DNA of 64,000 nucleotides. Source: Aliivibrio fischeri. Lineage in GTDB: Bacteria > Pseudomonadota > Gammaproteobacteria > Enterobacterales > Vibrionaceae. Location: positions 869,724 through 933,723 of the forward strand of contig NZ_WOBR01000004.1 of assembly GCF_009727955.1 (NCBI RefSeq), in the 5' to 3' direction. Of the stretch, positions 1-10,263 are shown in pieces. Each line of letters opens with the position of its first letter. The first letter of the stretch is position 1. The notes under the pieces were generated by a model. It was not told the DNA's origin. It saw only the letters and a program-made list of their open reading frames with translations, and did no database searches. Both the position numbers and the translations under genes were made by a program.

Positions 1-705
1 TTGAAACAGTGGCATCTTCATTTTTATGTGGATCATATCCCGTCCTATTTAAAAGAAAATCCAATTGGTAATTATCGAGCGGCTTTAGAATTAGGCGCTA
101 AGATCATTCCTCTAAATAAGTTAGAACACGCCAAAGACGACGATGGTTCTACTACTTCATCTGCTGAATACATTTGTAAGATACGACAACCAAAAGAAGA
201 TGAAATTTATATTCCTGAAGGTGGTCGTTGTCGTTTAGCTGAAAGTGGTGTCCAGAAGCTAGCAGAAGAAGTATTAGCTTGGAAAAAAGAAGCAAATATA
301 GAGCACCTAACTGTCGCATTACCATCAGGAACAGGAACCACCGCACTATTTTTACATAAACACTTAAAACCTCACGACGTTAAGGTTATTACGTGTTCTT
401 GTGTTGGTGGCGATGAGTATCTTGAAAAACAATTTTATCAATTAGGTGAAACCGATTTCCCTAAAGTTCTGACCCCAGAGAAAAAACACCATTTTGGTAA
501 ACTATATCGAGAAAACTACGAGATCTGGAAAGAGCTATACCAACAAACTCAAGTTGAATTCGAGCTATTGTATGACCCTCTCATGTGGCGCTGTTTAACT
601 GACTGGCTACCTAAAAATACTGACCAGACCTTAATGTATATTCACCAAGGTGGATTACTTGGGAATGAAAGTATGCTTCCAAGATACAAACGAAAGTTTG
701 ACTAA
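1..705 (+). CDS. ACC deaminase / D-cysteine desulfhydrase-like PLP enzyme (5' truncated by window edge)
   Basis: The last 234 codons of a fold-type II PLP enzyme of the 1-aminocyclopropane-1-carboxylate deaminase/D-cysteine desulfhydrase family. The glycine/serine-rich loop PSGTGTTALFL (about residue 108) fits the phosphate-binding part of the fold, and the C-terminal YIHQGGLLGNESM fits the conserved end of the family. Family members are about 300-340 residues, so roughly 80-100 N-terminal residues, including the PLP-binding lysine, lie left of the window. The TTG at position 1 is therefore probably an internal codon. Substrate cannot be decided: D-cysteine desulfhydrase activity is the usual one in proteobacteria, but this is inference from the family. 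The gene stops 50 bp before the beta-lactamase gene. Confidence 0.8.
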   Translation: MKQWHLHFYVDHIPSYLKENPIGNYRAALELGAKIIPLNKLEHAKDDDGSTTSSAEYICKIRQPKEDEIYIPEGGRCRLAESGVQKLAEEVLAWKKEANIEHLTVALPSGTGTTALFLHKHLKPHDVKVITCSCVGGDEYLEKQFYQLGETDFPKVLTPEKKHHFGKLYRENYEIWKELYQQTQVEFELLYDPLMWRCLTDWLPKNTDQTLMYIHQGGLLGNESMLPRYKRKFD

Positions 706-755
706 TTTTAATATTAATATATATAGCTGTATAAAAATTATCTTTAGGACTTCTG

Positions 756-1607
756 ATGAAAATCAAACCATTTCTATTTGGCCTTATTGTTTTAGCAAAC
801 AATGCAATTGCGGGCTCTCTTACTCAAAATATTGAAGCTATCGAACTATCAAGCGGAGGTTACATTGGTGTTTCAGTACTGAATACAGAAACAAACAAGA
901 CATGGGCATATAAAGGCGACCAACGCTTTCCTATGATGAGTACATTTAAAACCCTTGCCTGTGCAAAAATGCTTTACGATTCAAGTGTCGGTGGCATTGA
1001 TAAATACAAAACCACCTCTATAACTAAAGAACAAATCATACCTTGGTCACCCATTACAGAACCTTTAATCGGCAATATGATTACGACTCAAAAAGCGTGT
1101 GAAGCAACCATGCTAATGAGTGATAATACTGCTGCGAATATTGTTCTAAATGAAATTGGTGGGCCAAGTTCTTTAACGCAATTCTTGCGTGCTATGGGTG
1201 ATACAAAAACTCGCCTTGATCGCATTGAACCAGAATTAAATGAATCTAAAAATGGCGATAAACGAGATACAACAACACCCGTTGCTATGTCGCAAACACT
1301 CAACGCTTTGTTATTTGGAAACACTTTAAACTCACAGGATGAACAAACATTAAAATCTTGGATGATGAACAACAAAGTGTCTGATCCACTACTGCGCTCT
1401 ATTTTACCTAATGACTGGTCTATTGCTGATCGCTCAGGTGCTGGTGGTTTTGGTTCTCGTGGTATCACTGCCGCTATCTGGAACGACAAACACCAACCTA
1501 TAATCATTAGTATTTACTTAACTCAAACAAAGCTTGATATGGCTGAACGTAATCAAGTTATTGTTGAAGTTGGTAATGCTATTTTCAAAGAATTTAAAAT
1601 TAATTAA
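756..1607 (+). CDS. Class A beta-lactamase, CARB/PSE (carbenicillinase) type
   Basis: A 283-residue secreted serine beta-lactamase that hydrolyses penicillins in the periplasm. A signal peptide covers about residues 1-19. All class A motifs are present: STFK (Ser62, Lys65), SDN (122-124), omega-loop EPELN (158-162) and RSG (226-228). Arginine in the third motif (RSG instead of the common KTG) is a hallmark of the CARB/PSE carbenicillinases, many of which are intrinsic to Vibrio chromosomes. No integron attC site, IS element or transposase is visible beside it, so it looks resident. It lies 50 bp after the PLP enzyme and 10 bp before ppiB, so it may be co-transcribed with ppiB. The CARB assignment rests on motif reading, not an alignment. 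Confidence 0.92.
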   Translation: MKIKPFLFGLIVLANNAIAGSLTQNIEAIELSSGGYIGVSVLNTETNKTWAYKGDQRFPMMSTFKTLACAKMLYDSSVGGIDKYKTTSITKEQIIPWSPITEPLIGNMITTQKACEATMLMSDNTAANIVLNEIGGPSSLTQFLRAMGDTKTRLDRIEPELNESKNGDKRDTTTPVAMSQTLNALLFGNTLNSQDEQTLKSWMMNNKVSDPLLRSILPNDWSIADRSGAGGFGSRGITAAIWNDKHQPIIISIYLTQTKLDMAERNQVIVEVGNAIFKEFKIN

Positions 1608-1617
1608 GAACAAAATT

Positions 1618-2115
1618 ATGATCATTTTTACTACCAACTTTGGTGATATTCACATTGAGCTAAACAAAGAAAAAGCCCCTGTTAGCTCAAAGAACTTTTT
1701 AAAATATTGCCAAGATGGTTTCTACGAAGGCACCATTTTTCACCGTGTTATCAAAGGTTTTATGATTCAAGGCGGTGGTTTTACTGCTGATATGCAAGAA
1801 AAAGAAATGCGTGCACCTATCGTTAATGAAGCGAATCGTGGTTTAAAAAACTTAAACGGTACTATAGCAATGGCACGTACCGATGCCCCTCATTCTGCAA
1901 CAAGCGAGTTTTTTATTAATATTGCTAATAATACGTTCCTTGACCATACGGCAACTACCAATGCAGGTTGGGGTTATGCTGTATTTGGCGAAGTGACAAT
2001 GGGCATGGATGTGGTTAAGAAAATAGCCAAAATTAAAACTAAATCCATCGGTGAGTTTGACGATGTTCCAAAAGAGAGTATTGTTATCGAGAAAGTGACT
2101 ATCGTAGGCGAATAA
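1618..2115 (+). CDS. ppiB: Peptidyl-prolyl cis-trans isomerase B (cyclophilin)
   Basis: A 165-residue cytoplasmic cyclophilin catalysing proline isomerisation in folding proteins. It starts at the ATG at 1618; the reading frame is open further upstream but that part overlaps the beta-lactamase gene and does not resemble a cyclophilin. Recognisable segments are [15 protein letters not shown] (the catalytic FHR...QGG region), GTIAMART and the hydrophobic binding segment SEFFINI. There is no signal peptide, which favours PpiB over the periplasmic PpiA. The start is 10 bp after the bla stop codon and the gene is followed by a hairpin terminator at 2141-2168. Confidence 0.93.
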   Translation: MIIFTTNFGDIHIELNKEKAPVSSKNFLKYCQDGFYEGTIFHRVIKGFMIQGGGFTADMQEKEMRAPIVNEANRGLKNLNGTIAMARTDAPHSATSEFFINIANNTFLDHTATTNAGWGYAVFGEVTMGMDVVKKIAKIKTKSIGEFDDVPKESIVIEKVTIVGE

Positions 2116-2140
2116 CCCCCGAAATCACCCGATAAAACCC

Positions 2141-2168
2141 AAAACGGTGCTAATTACAGCACCGTTTT
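2141..2168 (+). terminator. Terminator after ppiB
   Basis: Perfect 10-bp inverted repeat AAAACGGTGC / GCACCGTTTT with an 8-base loop, 25 bp after the ppiB stop. The T-rich end is part of the stem. Confidence 0.8.
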
Positions 2169-2260
2169 CGATCGCCCCTCTAATTGATTTTTCTGGGACA
2201 ATACAAATAACCTAAAGATAATCCCATGTTATTATCTATTTGAAATATGGAACTTCATTT

Positions 2261-3169
2261 ATGTCTTTATCTAAAACGTTAAAACATATTTTTGCTTCTC
2301 TGCTTTTTTTCATCTCTTCAATTTGCTTAGCCGATACAACACTTCCGTTATCGCCAGAAAAGATAAGCTCACCCTACCCTAATGTAAAAGTGACTTCTCT
2401 TGATTCTGCACAATCTCTTATTAAGGAATTTACGACTCATCAATATTCATTAGATCGTGTTATCAAAGAACACTCTATGCCGACTTTTTTTGTAGAGAAT
2501 CTACCGCATGATTTAAACGCGCTTCCTGTTCAAGAAAAGATTTCAGGATTTATTCGTTTATTGTTACCAACAATTATTGAAGTAAATGAACACATTAGTG
2601 CTGTTAGAGAGGAAGTGATTACCCTTTCTAAACGTCCAACGAGCGAATGGACAAAAGAAGAAACATTATGGATGCATAACCTAATGGATTCTTATTTCGT
2701 AAAAACCCAAAATATTGATGATCTACTCTTACGTCTAAATGTAATTCCAGTAGGAATGGTATTAGCACAAGGTATCGATGAGAGTGGTTGGGGAACCAGT
2801 TATTTTGCAATTAATGGCAATAGCTTATATGGCGAACATCTATCGTCTAAAGGTGGTAAATATTTAAGTACTCCTGGTGGCCACGTAAAAGTAGCAGCAT
2901 TCGACAATTTATTCGCAGGTACTGCACGCTACATGTATAACTTAAACACTACGTCAGCTTATAAAGACCTTTGGAAACTACGCCAACAACTAAGCGCAGA
3001 AGGAAAATTATCAGGTTATGAGCTAGTCGAGTCTTTATCTCACTACTCTACCCGTGGTGAAGCTTATGTTGAGAATCTGCAAGCATTAATTAAGCATCAT
3101 AAATTAGATAGTTTTGATCAGGTTACATTTGATAGCTCAACGCCGATTCGAGTGAGATTTGAGAATTAG
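2261..3169 (+). CDS. Bax-like periplasmic glucosaminidase-domain protein
   Basis: A 302-residue protein resembling E. coli Bax, a member of the N-acetylglucosaminidase (GH73/LYZ2-like) fold group that acts on peptidoglycan. The ATG at 2261 gives a clean signal peptide (MSLSKTLKHIFASLLFFISSICLA, ending near residue 24), whereas the in-frame TTG at 2240 only adds seven residues with no better ribosome site. The enzymatic domain is in the second half: AQGIDESGWGTSYFA carries the probable catalytic glutamate, followed by GNSLYGEH and the tail FDNLFAGTARYMYNLNT. It stands alone, flanked by terminators on both sides. Substrate and cleavage type are inferred from the family. Confidence 0.8.
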   Translation: MSLSKTLKHIFASLLFFISSICLADTTLPLSPEKISSPYPNVKVTSLDSAQSLIKEFTTHQYSLDRVIKEHSMPTFFVENLPHDLNALPVQEKISGFIRLLLPTIIEVNEHISAVREEVITLSKRPTSEWTKEETLWMHNLMDSYFVKTQNIDDLLLRLNVIPVGMVLAQGIDESGWGTSYFAINGNSLYGEHLSSKGGKYLSTPGGHVKVAAFDNLFAGTARYMYNLNTTSAYKDLWKLRQQLSAEGKLSGYELVESLSHYSTRGEAYVENLQALIKHHKLDSFDQVTFDSSTPIRVRFEN

Positions 3170-3190
3170 GGACTAGGGACTAGAAAAAAT

Positions 3191-3222
3191 AAAGGTTGCG
3201 ACTTTTTAAGCGCAACCTTTTC
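3191..3222. terminator. Shared terminator between bax-like gene and nupC
   Basis: Inverted repeat AAAGGTTGCG / CGCAACCTTT with a 10-base loop, A-rich on the left and T-rich on the right, so it can end both the + strand and - strand genes that converge here. Confidence 0.87.
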
Positions 3223-3246
3223 TTTATTTGAAATTAAGCAATTAAC

Positions 3247-4452
3247 TTAAAGTGACAAAATCACACCAGCAATCGCCGCACTCATTAAGTTAGCTAGTAC
3301 ACCTGCGGTAATCGCTCTGAAACCCATTCTCGCAATAAATGGACGGCGTTCAGGAACAAGACTACCTAAACCACCAATCAAAATTGCCATGGTTGAAATA
3401 TTTGCAAAGCCGCACAGTGCGAATGTAACTATCGCAACAGAATGTGGACTTAGTTGATCTTTCACTTCCATTAATTGAATAAAGGCAACAAATTCATTTA
3501 CCACGATCTTATTACCGATTAATGAACCAGCAAGAATCGCTTCATTCCATGGCACACCTAAGATGAAAGCTACAGGAGCAAACAAGTAACCAAGAATTAA
3601 TTCAAAACTTAGCTTGATACCAAAGATATCACCAACGTGCCCTAGTAAGCCGTTAAGTAAAGCAATCACACTGACAAACGCTAATAACGTCGTACCTACC
3701 GCAACAGCGATACGCAAGCCAGACATAGCACCATCAGCTAATGCTTCAAATACATTAGTTGCATGATCAATCTCAACAGAGGTGATTTCATCATCATTAT
3801 TTGCTTCATCACCCGGTGGAACCATCATCTTAGCCATTAATAATCCTGCTGGTGCAGACATGAATGCAGCAGAGATAAGGAAGTTTAGATCCACACCTAA
3901 TGATGCATAACCAACCATGGTTCCGCCAGCTACAGAAGCTAGGCCACATGTCATCACAGCAAAGAACTGAGAATCACTCATGTGCTTTAAGTAAGGTCGA
4001 ACAACTAATGGAGCTTCTACCATACTAACAAAGATATTAGCCGTTGCAGCAAGGGATTCTGCACGCCCTGTACCAAGTAGACGTTGTAATCCACCACCAA
4101 TGAAATTAATCACTTTAGGCATCACACCAATGTGGTAAAGCGCAGAAATGAGTGCCGAGAAGAAAATGATAATACCAAGCACGTTAATGGCAAATACAAA
4201 GCCAACTTTGCCAGTAGCTAAACCGCCGAATAAAAAGGCAATACCTTGTTGACCATAATCAATCACGCCTGATACGCCTGCTGTAACAGAGTTTAAAACC
4301 TCTTTACCAGCAGGAACATATAGAACCAGTAAGGCAAAAATAATTTGTAGTCCAAACGCCAAAGAGACAGTTCTAAGAGGGATGTTACGGCGGTCAGTCG
4401 AACACAAATAAGCAAACAGTAAAATGGCAAAAATACCAAGTAAAGATGTCAT
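3247..4452 (-). CDS. nupC: Concentrative nucleoside transporter NupC family
   Basis: A 401-residue inner-membrane nucleoside:cation symporter of the CNT family (typical length about 400). The first 35 residues form the usual first helices; the core segments [18 protein letters not shown], the [16 protein letters not shown] stretch (CNT signature with the conserved Glu and Asn that bind nucleoside) and [12 protein letters not shown] near the end are all present. A ribosome site AGG lies 8 bases before the ATG. It is monocistronic, with a CRP-like palindrome about 90 bp upstream, which fits the CRP/CytR-type control known for nup genes. Which nucleosides it prefers cannot be read from the sequence. 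Confidence 0.92.
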   Translation of the reverse strand: MTSLLGIFAILLFAYLCSTDRRNIPLRTVSLAFGLQIIFALLVLYVPAGKEVLNSVTAGVSGVIDYGQQGIAFLFGGLATGKVGFVFAINVLGIIIFFSALISALYHIGVMPKVINFIGGGLQRLLGTGRAESLAATANIFVSMVEAPLVVRPYLKHMSDSQFFAVMTCGLASVAGGTMVGYASLGVDLNFLISAAFMSAPAGLLMAKMMVPPGDEANNDDEITSVEIDHATNVFEALADGAMSGLRIAVAVGTTLLAFVSVIALLNGLLGHVGDIFGIKLSFELILGYLFAPVAFILGVPWNEAILAGSLIGNKIVVNEFVAFIQLMEVKDQLSPHSVAIVTFALCGFANISTMAILIGGLGSLVPERRPFIARMGFRAITAGVLANLMSAAIAGVILSL

Positions 4453-4538
4453 GATAGAAACCTATGCTATCGAAAATGAGTTCGCATTCTAATCCGCAAA
4501 GGTTTGCGTGCAAGTCGACTTTGCTACCACTCTGTTAA

Positions 4539-4554
4539 TGAGACATAGGTCACA
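4539..4554. promoter_or_regulatory. Candidate CRP site upstream of nupC
   Basis: TGAGA-N6-TCACA, one mismatch from the consensus TGTGA-N6-TCACA, 87-102 bp before the nupC start. CRP control of nucleoside transporters is established in enterics; its use here is inference. Confidence 0.5.
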
Positions 4555-4722
4555 TTATGTGCAGCAATTAACTGATTGATTTCTTGTAATAAAAACAATC
4601 AGAAATAAGATTGTTTCCATATGGAAAAGATATTTATTTCACGGCACATAATCGATATAACTCATTGATTAAAAAGGCAACAATTTAAAGTATGAAATTC
4701 AATCAATGAGGAATAGCAAACG

Positions 4723-5658
4723 TTACAACTTCACTCGCTTCATGAGTGCTTTATCCCAATATGGCGGTTGGCCTATATGTTCACGAAGAAAATCGATGAC
4801 AGCGCTTATCTTTCTTGGAAGGTGTTTTCGACTTGGGTATACCGCATAAATCGGCATTTTCTGACTTGCTTTCCAATCCGGTAATAATTGAATGAGTTTG
4901 CCATCATTAAACTCATTAGTTAGCAAATAACTGGCTAAATAAGCAATGCCCCACCCTGATATGGTTGCATCTCTAACAGCCTCAGCTAAATCAACTCGAT
5001 AATTACCAGATACCTTTACGCATAGAGATTCATCACCCTTACTAAAATCCCAATGACTGTAATCACGATAGCGACTCTGGTAAGTAAGACAATTATGCTC
5101 AACAAGATCCAAAGGATGATGCGGAACTTTTTTATCAATAAGGTAATCAGGAGATGCCGCTAAAACAAAATTGGAATCGGCTAAACGCTGTGCAACATAA
5201 CCTTCAGGCAAGTCTTCAAAATTAGTTACCCATAAATCTAAGCCATCTTTTAGCATGTCAGCTTGATGATCGAATAAGCGAACTTCAACTTGCAAATCAG
5301 GGTATTGATTTCGCAGCTTATCAATAGCCGGAATGATATGCATAGTGCCAAAAGATTGGGATAAACCTAAACGTAGAATACCTGCGACTTCATCTCGTTC
5401 ATCATCCATAATGGCACTTGCTTCTGTCATTGCATTATAAATGGTCTCGCAATACAGAAAAAACTGTTGTCCCGCATCCGTTAAAATAAGAGATCGTGTT
5501 GTTCTATGCACCAATTTTAGATTAAGCGTTTCTTCTAAAGCACCAAGCTGCTTACTGACATGTGAGGTTGATACACCCATTTGCTTTGCTGCAGCAGTAA
5601 AACTCCCAGCTTTCGCTAAGGCGTAAAATATCACCATTTGACTCGCTCGGTCATGCAT
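4723..5658 (-). CDS. LysR-family transcriptional regulator
   Basis: A 311-residue LysR regulator. The N-terminal winged helix reads FYALAKAGSFTAAAKQMGVSTSHVSKQLGALEE in outline, followed by the linker helix and a periplasmic-binding-protein-like effector domain of the AaeR/CrgA-like subgroup (typical end: AVYPSRKHLPRKISAVIDFL). A strong GAGGAG ribosome site precedes the ATG. It lies on the same strand as, and 61 bp after, the methyltransferase, with no divergent partner gene, so the target is not obvious. It has the same type of C-terminal domain as the regulator at 37597. Confidence 0.9.
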   Translation of the reverse strand: MHDRASQMVIFYALAKAGSFTAAAKQMGVSTSHVSKQLGALEETLNLKLVHRTTRSLILTDAGQQFFLYCETIYNAMTEASAIMDDERDEVAGILRLGLSQSFGTMHIIPAIDKLRNQYPDLQVEVRLFDHQADMLKDGLDLWVTNFEDLPEGYVAQRLADSNFVLAASPDYLIDKKVPHHPLDLVEHNCLTYQSRYRDYSHWDFSKGDESLCVKVSGNYRVDLAEAVRDATISGWGIAYLASYLLTNEFNDGKLIQLLPDWKASQKMPIYAVYPSRKHLPRKISAVIDFLREHIGQPPYWDKALMKRVKL

Positions 5659-5719
5659 CTATCTGCTCCTCAAACTCAAAGGAAAATTGGGGCGCAGATA
5701 GTAACACTAGATGGTAAGA

Positions 5720-6421
5720 CTAAACTAGCTTTTGGCATTTTATAAAAATGAAATTAGGGTTTTTAGATAAATACTCATATTTTTCTAGAGATATCTGTTT
5801 TACTTCTTCAGCCACTTTACCTTCGGATAACTGCGTTACAACTAAACCACTGTCTGTAATCGCATTCATTATTTCCGTTAATGAACGACGATAGAATGTC
5901 ACTTCAACTGGCTCACCAACGGTATTCCACATTTCAGTAATGAATTCTCTTTCAAAATAGTTTCCTGATAATGTGCACTCAAAGTCAGCAAACGGATGAT
6001 GAGTAGAAAAAGCAAAGCTTCCACCATTTTTTAAAACACGAGCAACATCATTAAAAAGTACCGAGAGATCTTCTAAATAATGAATCATCAATGGCGAAAT
6101 AATCAAATCAGCGCTTTCACTTGCTTCTTTTATTAACCCAATAGACGCATCTTGTGCATAAGCGGTAACTCGATCACCAAATTTTCGCTTAACAATTTCA
6201 ATCATATTGGGTGAGTAATCGATACAAGTTAGCTTTGCTACCCCACGATGAATAAAATAATCAGCATAAACACCAGAACCACAGCCAAGATCAATCACAT
6301 CACAACCGTTCACATCACCTAACATAGCCTGTAGTGACGGTCTTTCTAGGTATGCATTATAAATATTATCCTGAACCACATTGTCATATTGCTCTGCGAA
6401 TGTTGTGTACATACTCGACAT
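5720..6421 (-). CDS. Class I SAM-dependent methyltransferase
   Basis: A 233-residue methyltransferase of the Methyltransf_11/25 type. Motif I (DVIDLGCGSGVYADYF, SAM-binding glycine loop), motif II (LTCIDYSPNMIEI with the acidic residue that binds the ribose) and the later segment VLKNGGSFAFSTHHPFA are visible. The ATG at 6421 is chosen over the TTG one codon earlier because the AGGAG site is 6 bases from the ATG but only 3 from the TTG. The substrate is unknown; small-molecule targets are typical of this group. No operon partner is apparent. Confidence 0.85.
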   Translation of the reverse strand: MSSMYTTFAEQYDNVVQDNIYNAYLERPSLQAMLGDVNGCDVIDLGCGSGVYADYFIHRGVAKLTCIDYSPNMIEIVKRKFGDRVTAYAQDASIGLIKEASESADLIISPLMIHYLEDLSVLFNDVARVLKNGGSFAFSTHHPFADFECTLSGNYFEREFITEMWNTVGEPVEVTFYRRSLTEIMNAITDSGLVVTQLSEGKVAEEVKQISLEKYEYLSKNPNFIFIKCQKLV

Positions 6422-6510
6422 CAATTACTCCTAAATTCACTCTATATTGTCGCAATTTCAATAATACGTGACACAACCTAAACCTGATACTTTTTACTCA
6501 CCAAATTCTG

Positions 6511-7611
6511 TTATTTTTCAGCAAAATACTCTAATAGTATTTGATGCCATTCGTTAGTTTCACGAACTTGTAATAGTGCTCGATTAATTTTCTCTTCATA
6601 AGGACTATTTTCAATTAACACTAAACCGTAATTTTGCTTCTCTAACTGATATGGTAATACCGTTAAATCTAAAAATAAGTCTTTTCCCTTTCCTTTCTTA
6701 ATCATATATCGCAATACAGCATCATCAGCGACAACAGCATCTAACTTCCCTTCTTCTAGTGCTAACAATAAACTATCCATGTCTTTATACGTATCATGAG
6801 CAATGCTGTGGTTACTCAACAATAACGATGCGGTTGTTCCTTGTTTTGCCCCCGTTTTTACTTTTGATAAATCATTAATGCCTTTTACATCAAACCTTAA
6901 CTGCTCTAATGTGAGTGAACTTGCTAGTACTGCCGTGATACTGGCAATAAATACGGTAGAAAACATAGCAATTAATACCGTAACCACTCTTGCCGATAAT
7001 GTTTTAAATTCAAAATAATTAAATGGTCCTTTAGTAATAAACAAAACACCCAGAATAAACGCTTCAGCTATACGTCCTCGTTTTGTAGGCATTGAATACA
7101 ATTTATCGTTATTTTTACGCTCTAAGAAGTAATAAAATGCCCCTACTGAGATTGCAACAAATAAGAAAATACCAATAGCCTTCCATAAGGTTTTATTAGT
7201 AATAATGCTAATAAATGAATCAAGATAACTTCGATTTTTAACCGCTATAGCAAGATGAGTTTCATAAAAGGAATGGGAAAAATCGACATGCTCTTCACGA
7301 TCTGGGGTTATTGATATGCATGAAACACCTACGTCTATTTCACCCACTTCAGCCGCACTGAGTAACTCTTGAAGCCCATAATGACTTACCTTGTATTCAA
7401 CTTGCATGATTTCAGCAATACGTTGCCAAAGAATCATACTCAAACCGTCATACTGCTCTTCGCTAGATTCAAAAATAAATGGAGGACAATGATAAGCCCC
7501 CACCTTTAATTGCGGCTGTGCTTGTACAAAAAAAGAACTAAAAATCAATAGAATTGAGAATAAACGTATCACTCCTTTACACCACAAGCGCTTTACCCTA
7601 TCTCCCTGCAT
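6511..7611 (-). CDS. Prokaryotic ionotropic-glutamate-receptor-like protein (SBP domain split by a channel-like insert)
   Basis: A 366-residue membrane protein with the layout of bacterial GluR0-type receptors. After a signal peptide (about 1-32) come the first half of a periplasmic amino-acid-binding domain (LKVGAYHCPPFIF ... DVGVSCISITPDREEHVDFS), a first membrane helix (about 143-164), a re-entrant-loop-like stretch (about 183-205), a second long helix (about 208-236) and the second half of the binding domain (LEEGKLDAVVADDAVLRYM ... YGLVLIENSPYEE). Unlike GluR0, the loop reads ITKGPFNYFEF and has no TVGYG potassium filter. Start fixed by AAGGAG 8 bases before the ATG. Ligand and ion selectivity are unknown; a non-conducting sensor is possible. 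Confidence 0.75.
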   Translation of the reverse strand: MQGDRVKRLWCKGVIRLFSILLIFSSFFVQAQPQLKVGAYHCPPFIFESSEEQYDGLSMILWQRIAEIMQVEYKVSHYGLQELLSAAEVGEIDVGVSCISITPDREEHVDFSHSFYETHLAIAVKNRSYLDSFISIITNKTLWKAIGIFLFVAISVGAFYYFLERKNNDKLYSMPTKRGRIAEAFILGVLFITKGPFNYFEFKTLSARVVTVLIAMFSTVFIASITAVLASSLTLEQLRFDVKGINDLSKVKTGAKQGTTASLLLSNHSIAHDTYKDMDSLLLALEEGKLDAVVADDAVLRYMIKKGKGKDLFLDLTVLPYQLEKQNYGLVLIENSPYEEKINRALLQVRETNEWHQILLEYFAEK

Positions 7612-8000
7612 AATATGAACTCCTTAAAATATAGAGCTTACTTTTTTTATTTATATCTATATTAAAAGGTAGCAGTGGTTATAAATAATCTCGAATATTT
7701 GTTATTGATTTTACAGCGATTCACCTAGTCCATATTAAGAATAAAATTGAAATTTTCCCCATCTTAAGCCATCTAAAATAAAAACTAACACCTTCATAAA
7801 ATCTATTATTAACAATGATTTCAGTTGATTTTAGTATAAATAATCACCCCAAAGTGGTAGATAAGATTAAATGCTAATCATATAAAATATTCTTGCTTTT
7901 GAGAAAGCAAAACGAAATATGAAAAAAACACGTAAAGCTAACACAATGCAATTGACAAATACTAATAACCAAAAAATATTATTTACGAAGATTAAGCATC
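7612..8000. other. Intergenic region between divergent receptor-like gene and chemoreceptor
   Basis: A 389-bp, very AT-rich gap between two divergent genes, so it must hold both promoters. No convincing palindrome, small gene or RNA could be recognised by eye. Confidence 0.6.
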
Positions 8001-10007
8001 ATGAATTTCATAAAAAAACTCTCGTTTAAGCAAAAAATCCTTTTAATCATTACCCTTCCGATTATTGGGATGCTCTTCTTTTCACTTGATACCCTATACA
8101 AAACCGTTTCACTACGTTCTGAACTGCAAGACATTACTTCAATGACCGATATTTCAATTGAAGGCAGTTTAATTGTTCACGAACTTCAAAAAGAACGTGG
8201 CTCTACTGCAGGGTTTGTTAGTTCAAAAGGGGTAAACTTTAAAAGTGAAATGCTTGAGCAACGAAAAGAAACCGATTCTGTACTAAATACGTATCTACAA
8301 TCATTAAAAGAAAAAGCACAATCGATACAAAAAACAAATATTGCCGTGTATAACGATATGCAGACAATATTTACGCAATTAAATCAATTAGACACTATTC
8401 GTAATAATGTTGATAATTTGACAATATCAGCATCAAATGCAGCAAAATATTATACGGATATTAACCGACTATTCTTATCTTTAAGTAATATGATTGTTAA
8501 AACATCAACTGAGCGAACACTAACACCTCACTTGAGAAACTATTCATTATTTTTAGAGATCAAAGAATCAGCAGGAAAAGAACGCGCCAGCTTAAATAAC
8601 ATTTTATCAAGTTCTGGTCCTGTCCCTTTAACCTTATACAAAACATTTGTAGCACTTGATTCAACTCAAAATGCCTACCTTGCTACATTCGTCGAATACG
8701 CAACCTCTGAGCAAGTTGATGCTTTAAATAAAATACTCTCTGATTCCATTTCACAAAAAGTATCGAACATCCGTGACATGGTAAATGCGCAATATGTTTC
8801 TGGTAAATTTACTGTATCAGGCAGCGAATGGTATCAAGCCTCTACGAATCGAATTAATGAATTTAAACAATACGAAGATTTACTGGTTGATGATATTGAA
8901 AAAGTAATTTCACGTCTAAATAGTGAAGTTAATACGGCTATTTATTCAAGCCTATTCATTATCTTGCTTATTTTATCTATTACTATCGTTTCATCAGTCA
9001 TTATATCTAAACTATTAATTGGCCAAGCTGTACAACTATCACAAGTAATTGAAACGGTATCTAAAGATAAAGATTTAACCATAAGGGCTAAAGTATTATC
9101 TGAAGATGAATTAGGTGTGAGTACTAAATATTTAAATGAAATGCTCGCTGAGTTTCATTCGGTTTTACAAAAAATGGATATTGGTAGCACCCAACTGGCG
9201 ACCAGTGCAGAAGAATCCAATGTAGTAATGGAAGTAACCGCAAATAACTCTCAACATGAGTTGGCGCAAGTAGAAGAAATTTCAACGGCAATCAGTGAGC
9301 TATCGAGTACATCTAAAGAAGTAACGACCAATGCGACCCATGCTGAAGAAGAAGCTCAATCAGCTATTAATAATGTCGATATTGGTAAACAGCATTTAGA
9401 AAATTCGATGTCTTTAACTCGTAGTATTAATGATTCTGTTCAACAAACAGCATCAATGATTGAAGAATTAAGAGCAAATACAGTTAACATTGGTGAAGTG
9501 ACTAATGTGATCAGCTCTATTTCAGATCAAACTAATCTTCTTGCCCTAAATGCTGCCATTGAAGCAGCAAGAGCCGGCGAACAAGGTCGAGGCTTTGCCG
9601 TCGTTGCTGATGAGGTACGTAACCTAGCAGCTAAAACACAACAATCTACACAACATATTCAAGAAATTATTTCAAAGCTTCAATCTCAATCAGAAAAAGC
9701 AAATAATAATATGATTGAAAATGTTACGTTAATTCAACAATCAGTTGTATTAGCTGAAGATGTGAAACTGTCTTTCAATGATATAGAAAACTCAGTTCAA
9801 GCCATCTCAGATATCAATACATTAGTAGCCACGGCTTCTCAAGAACAATATTCTGTTACTGAAGATATCGCTAAAAATACAACTCGTACATTTGATTTAG
9901 TCAATGAAAATGTATCATCAATTCATCAAACACAACTAGTAAGCCAAGAGTTGGCAAAACTCGCTGAACAGCAGAAATCTGAAATCGCTTTATTTAAATT
10001 AAGTTAA
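8001..10007 (+). CDS. Methyl-accepting chemotaxis protein with NIT sensor domain
   Basis: A 668-residue transmembrane chemoreceptor. The first helix (about 11-31) is followed by a periplasmic all-helical domain whose start ([24 protein letters not shown]) is typical of the nitrate/nitrite-sensing NIT domain, then a second helix (about 313-335), a HAMP segment and a long coiled-coil signalling domain. The hairpin tip [20 protein letters not shown] and the following [15 protein letters not shown] are the CheA/CheW-binding signature. Lack of a C-terminal CheR-tethering pentapeptide is evident (ends ...FKLS). Nitrate as ligand is only a family-based guess. The signalling half is very like that of the next gene, suggesting duplication with sensor exchange. 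Confidence 0.9.
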   Translation: MNFIKKLSFKQKILLIITLPIIGMLFFSLDTLYKTVSLRSELQDITSMTDISIEGSLIVHELQKERGSTAGFVSSKGVNFKSEMLEQRKETDSVLNTYLQSLKEKAQSIQKTNIAVYNDMQTIFTQLNQLDTIRNNVDNLTISASNAAKYYTDINRLFLSLSNMIVKTSTERTLTPHLRNYSLFLEIKESAGKERASLNNILSSSGPVPLTLYKTFVALDSTQNAYLATFVEYATSEQVDALNKILSDSISQKVSNIRDMVNAQYVSGKFTVSGSEWYQASTNRINEFKQYEDLLVDDIEKVISRLNSEVNTAIYSSLFIILLILSITIVSSVIISKLLIGQAVQLSQVIETVSKDKDLTIRAKVLSEDELGVSTKYLNEMLAEFHSVLQKMDIGSTQLATSAEESNVVMEVTANNSQHELAQVEEISTAISELSSTSKEVTTNATHAEEEAQSAINNVDIGKQHLENSMSLTRSINDSVQQTASMIEELRANTVNIGEVTNVISSISDQTNLLALNAAIEAARAGEQGRGFAVVADEVRNLAAKTQQSTQHIQEIISKLQSQSEKANNNMIENVTLIQQSVVLAEDVKLSFNDIENSVQAISDINTLVATASQEQYSVTEDIAKNTTRTFDLVNENVSSIHQTQLVSQELAKLAEQQKSEIALFKLS

Positions 10008-10015
10008 CCTATCAT

Positions 10016-10039
10016 GCCCACTTGTTAACTCAAGTGGGC
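10016..10039 (+). terminator. Probable terminator after first chemoreceptor gene
   Basis: 9-bp perfect inverted repeat GCCCACTTG / CAAGTGGGC with a 6-base loop, 8 bp after the stop codon; the T tract after it is weak. Confidence 0.6.
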
Positions 10040-10263
10040 TATTCAGTTATTACCTTCCATTATAAGTTATGAAAATAATAACGTAACTTAACATCATCAT
10101 TTCATTAAAAAAATATACCAAAAAATACGCTTATTAAGCCTTTAAATTAGGCATATAAAATTAGATACTAGATTTAAGGGTCGCTCAACACTATTTTTCG
10201 ATATTACACTTACAAACGAAAAATATACCCCCACAATTTAAACAATAAATAAGAGTATATATT

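Noticed and set aside
1088-1507. Long minus-strand open frame inside the class A beta-lactamase gene
   Set aside because: It is the antisense shadow of a gene with all catalytic motifs; its composition is not protein-like and no ribosome site precedes it.
756-1607. Integron gene cassette carrying the beta-lactamase
   Set aside because: No attC-like hairpin, integrase or IS beside it, and the spacing to ppiB is only 10 bp.
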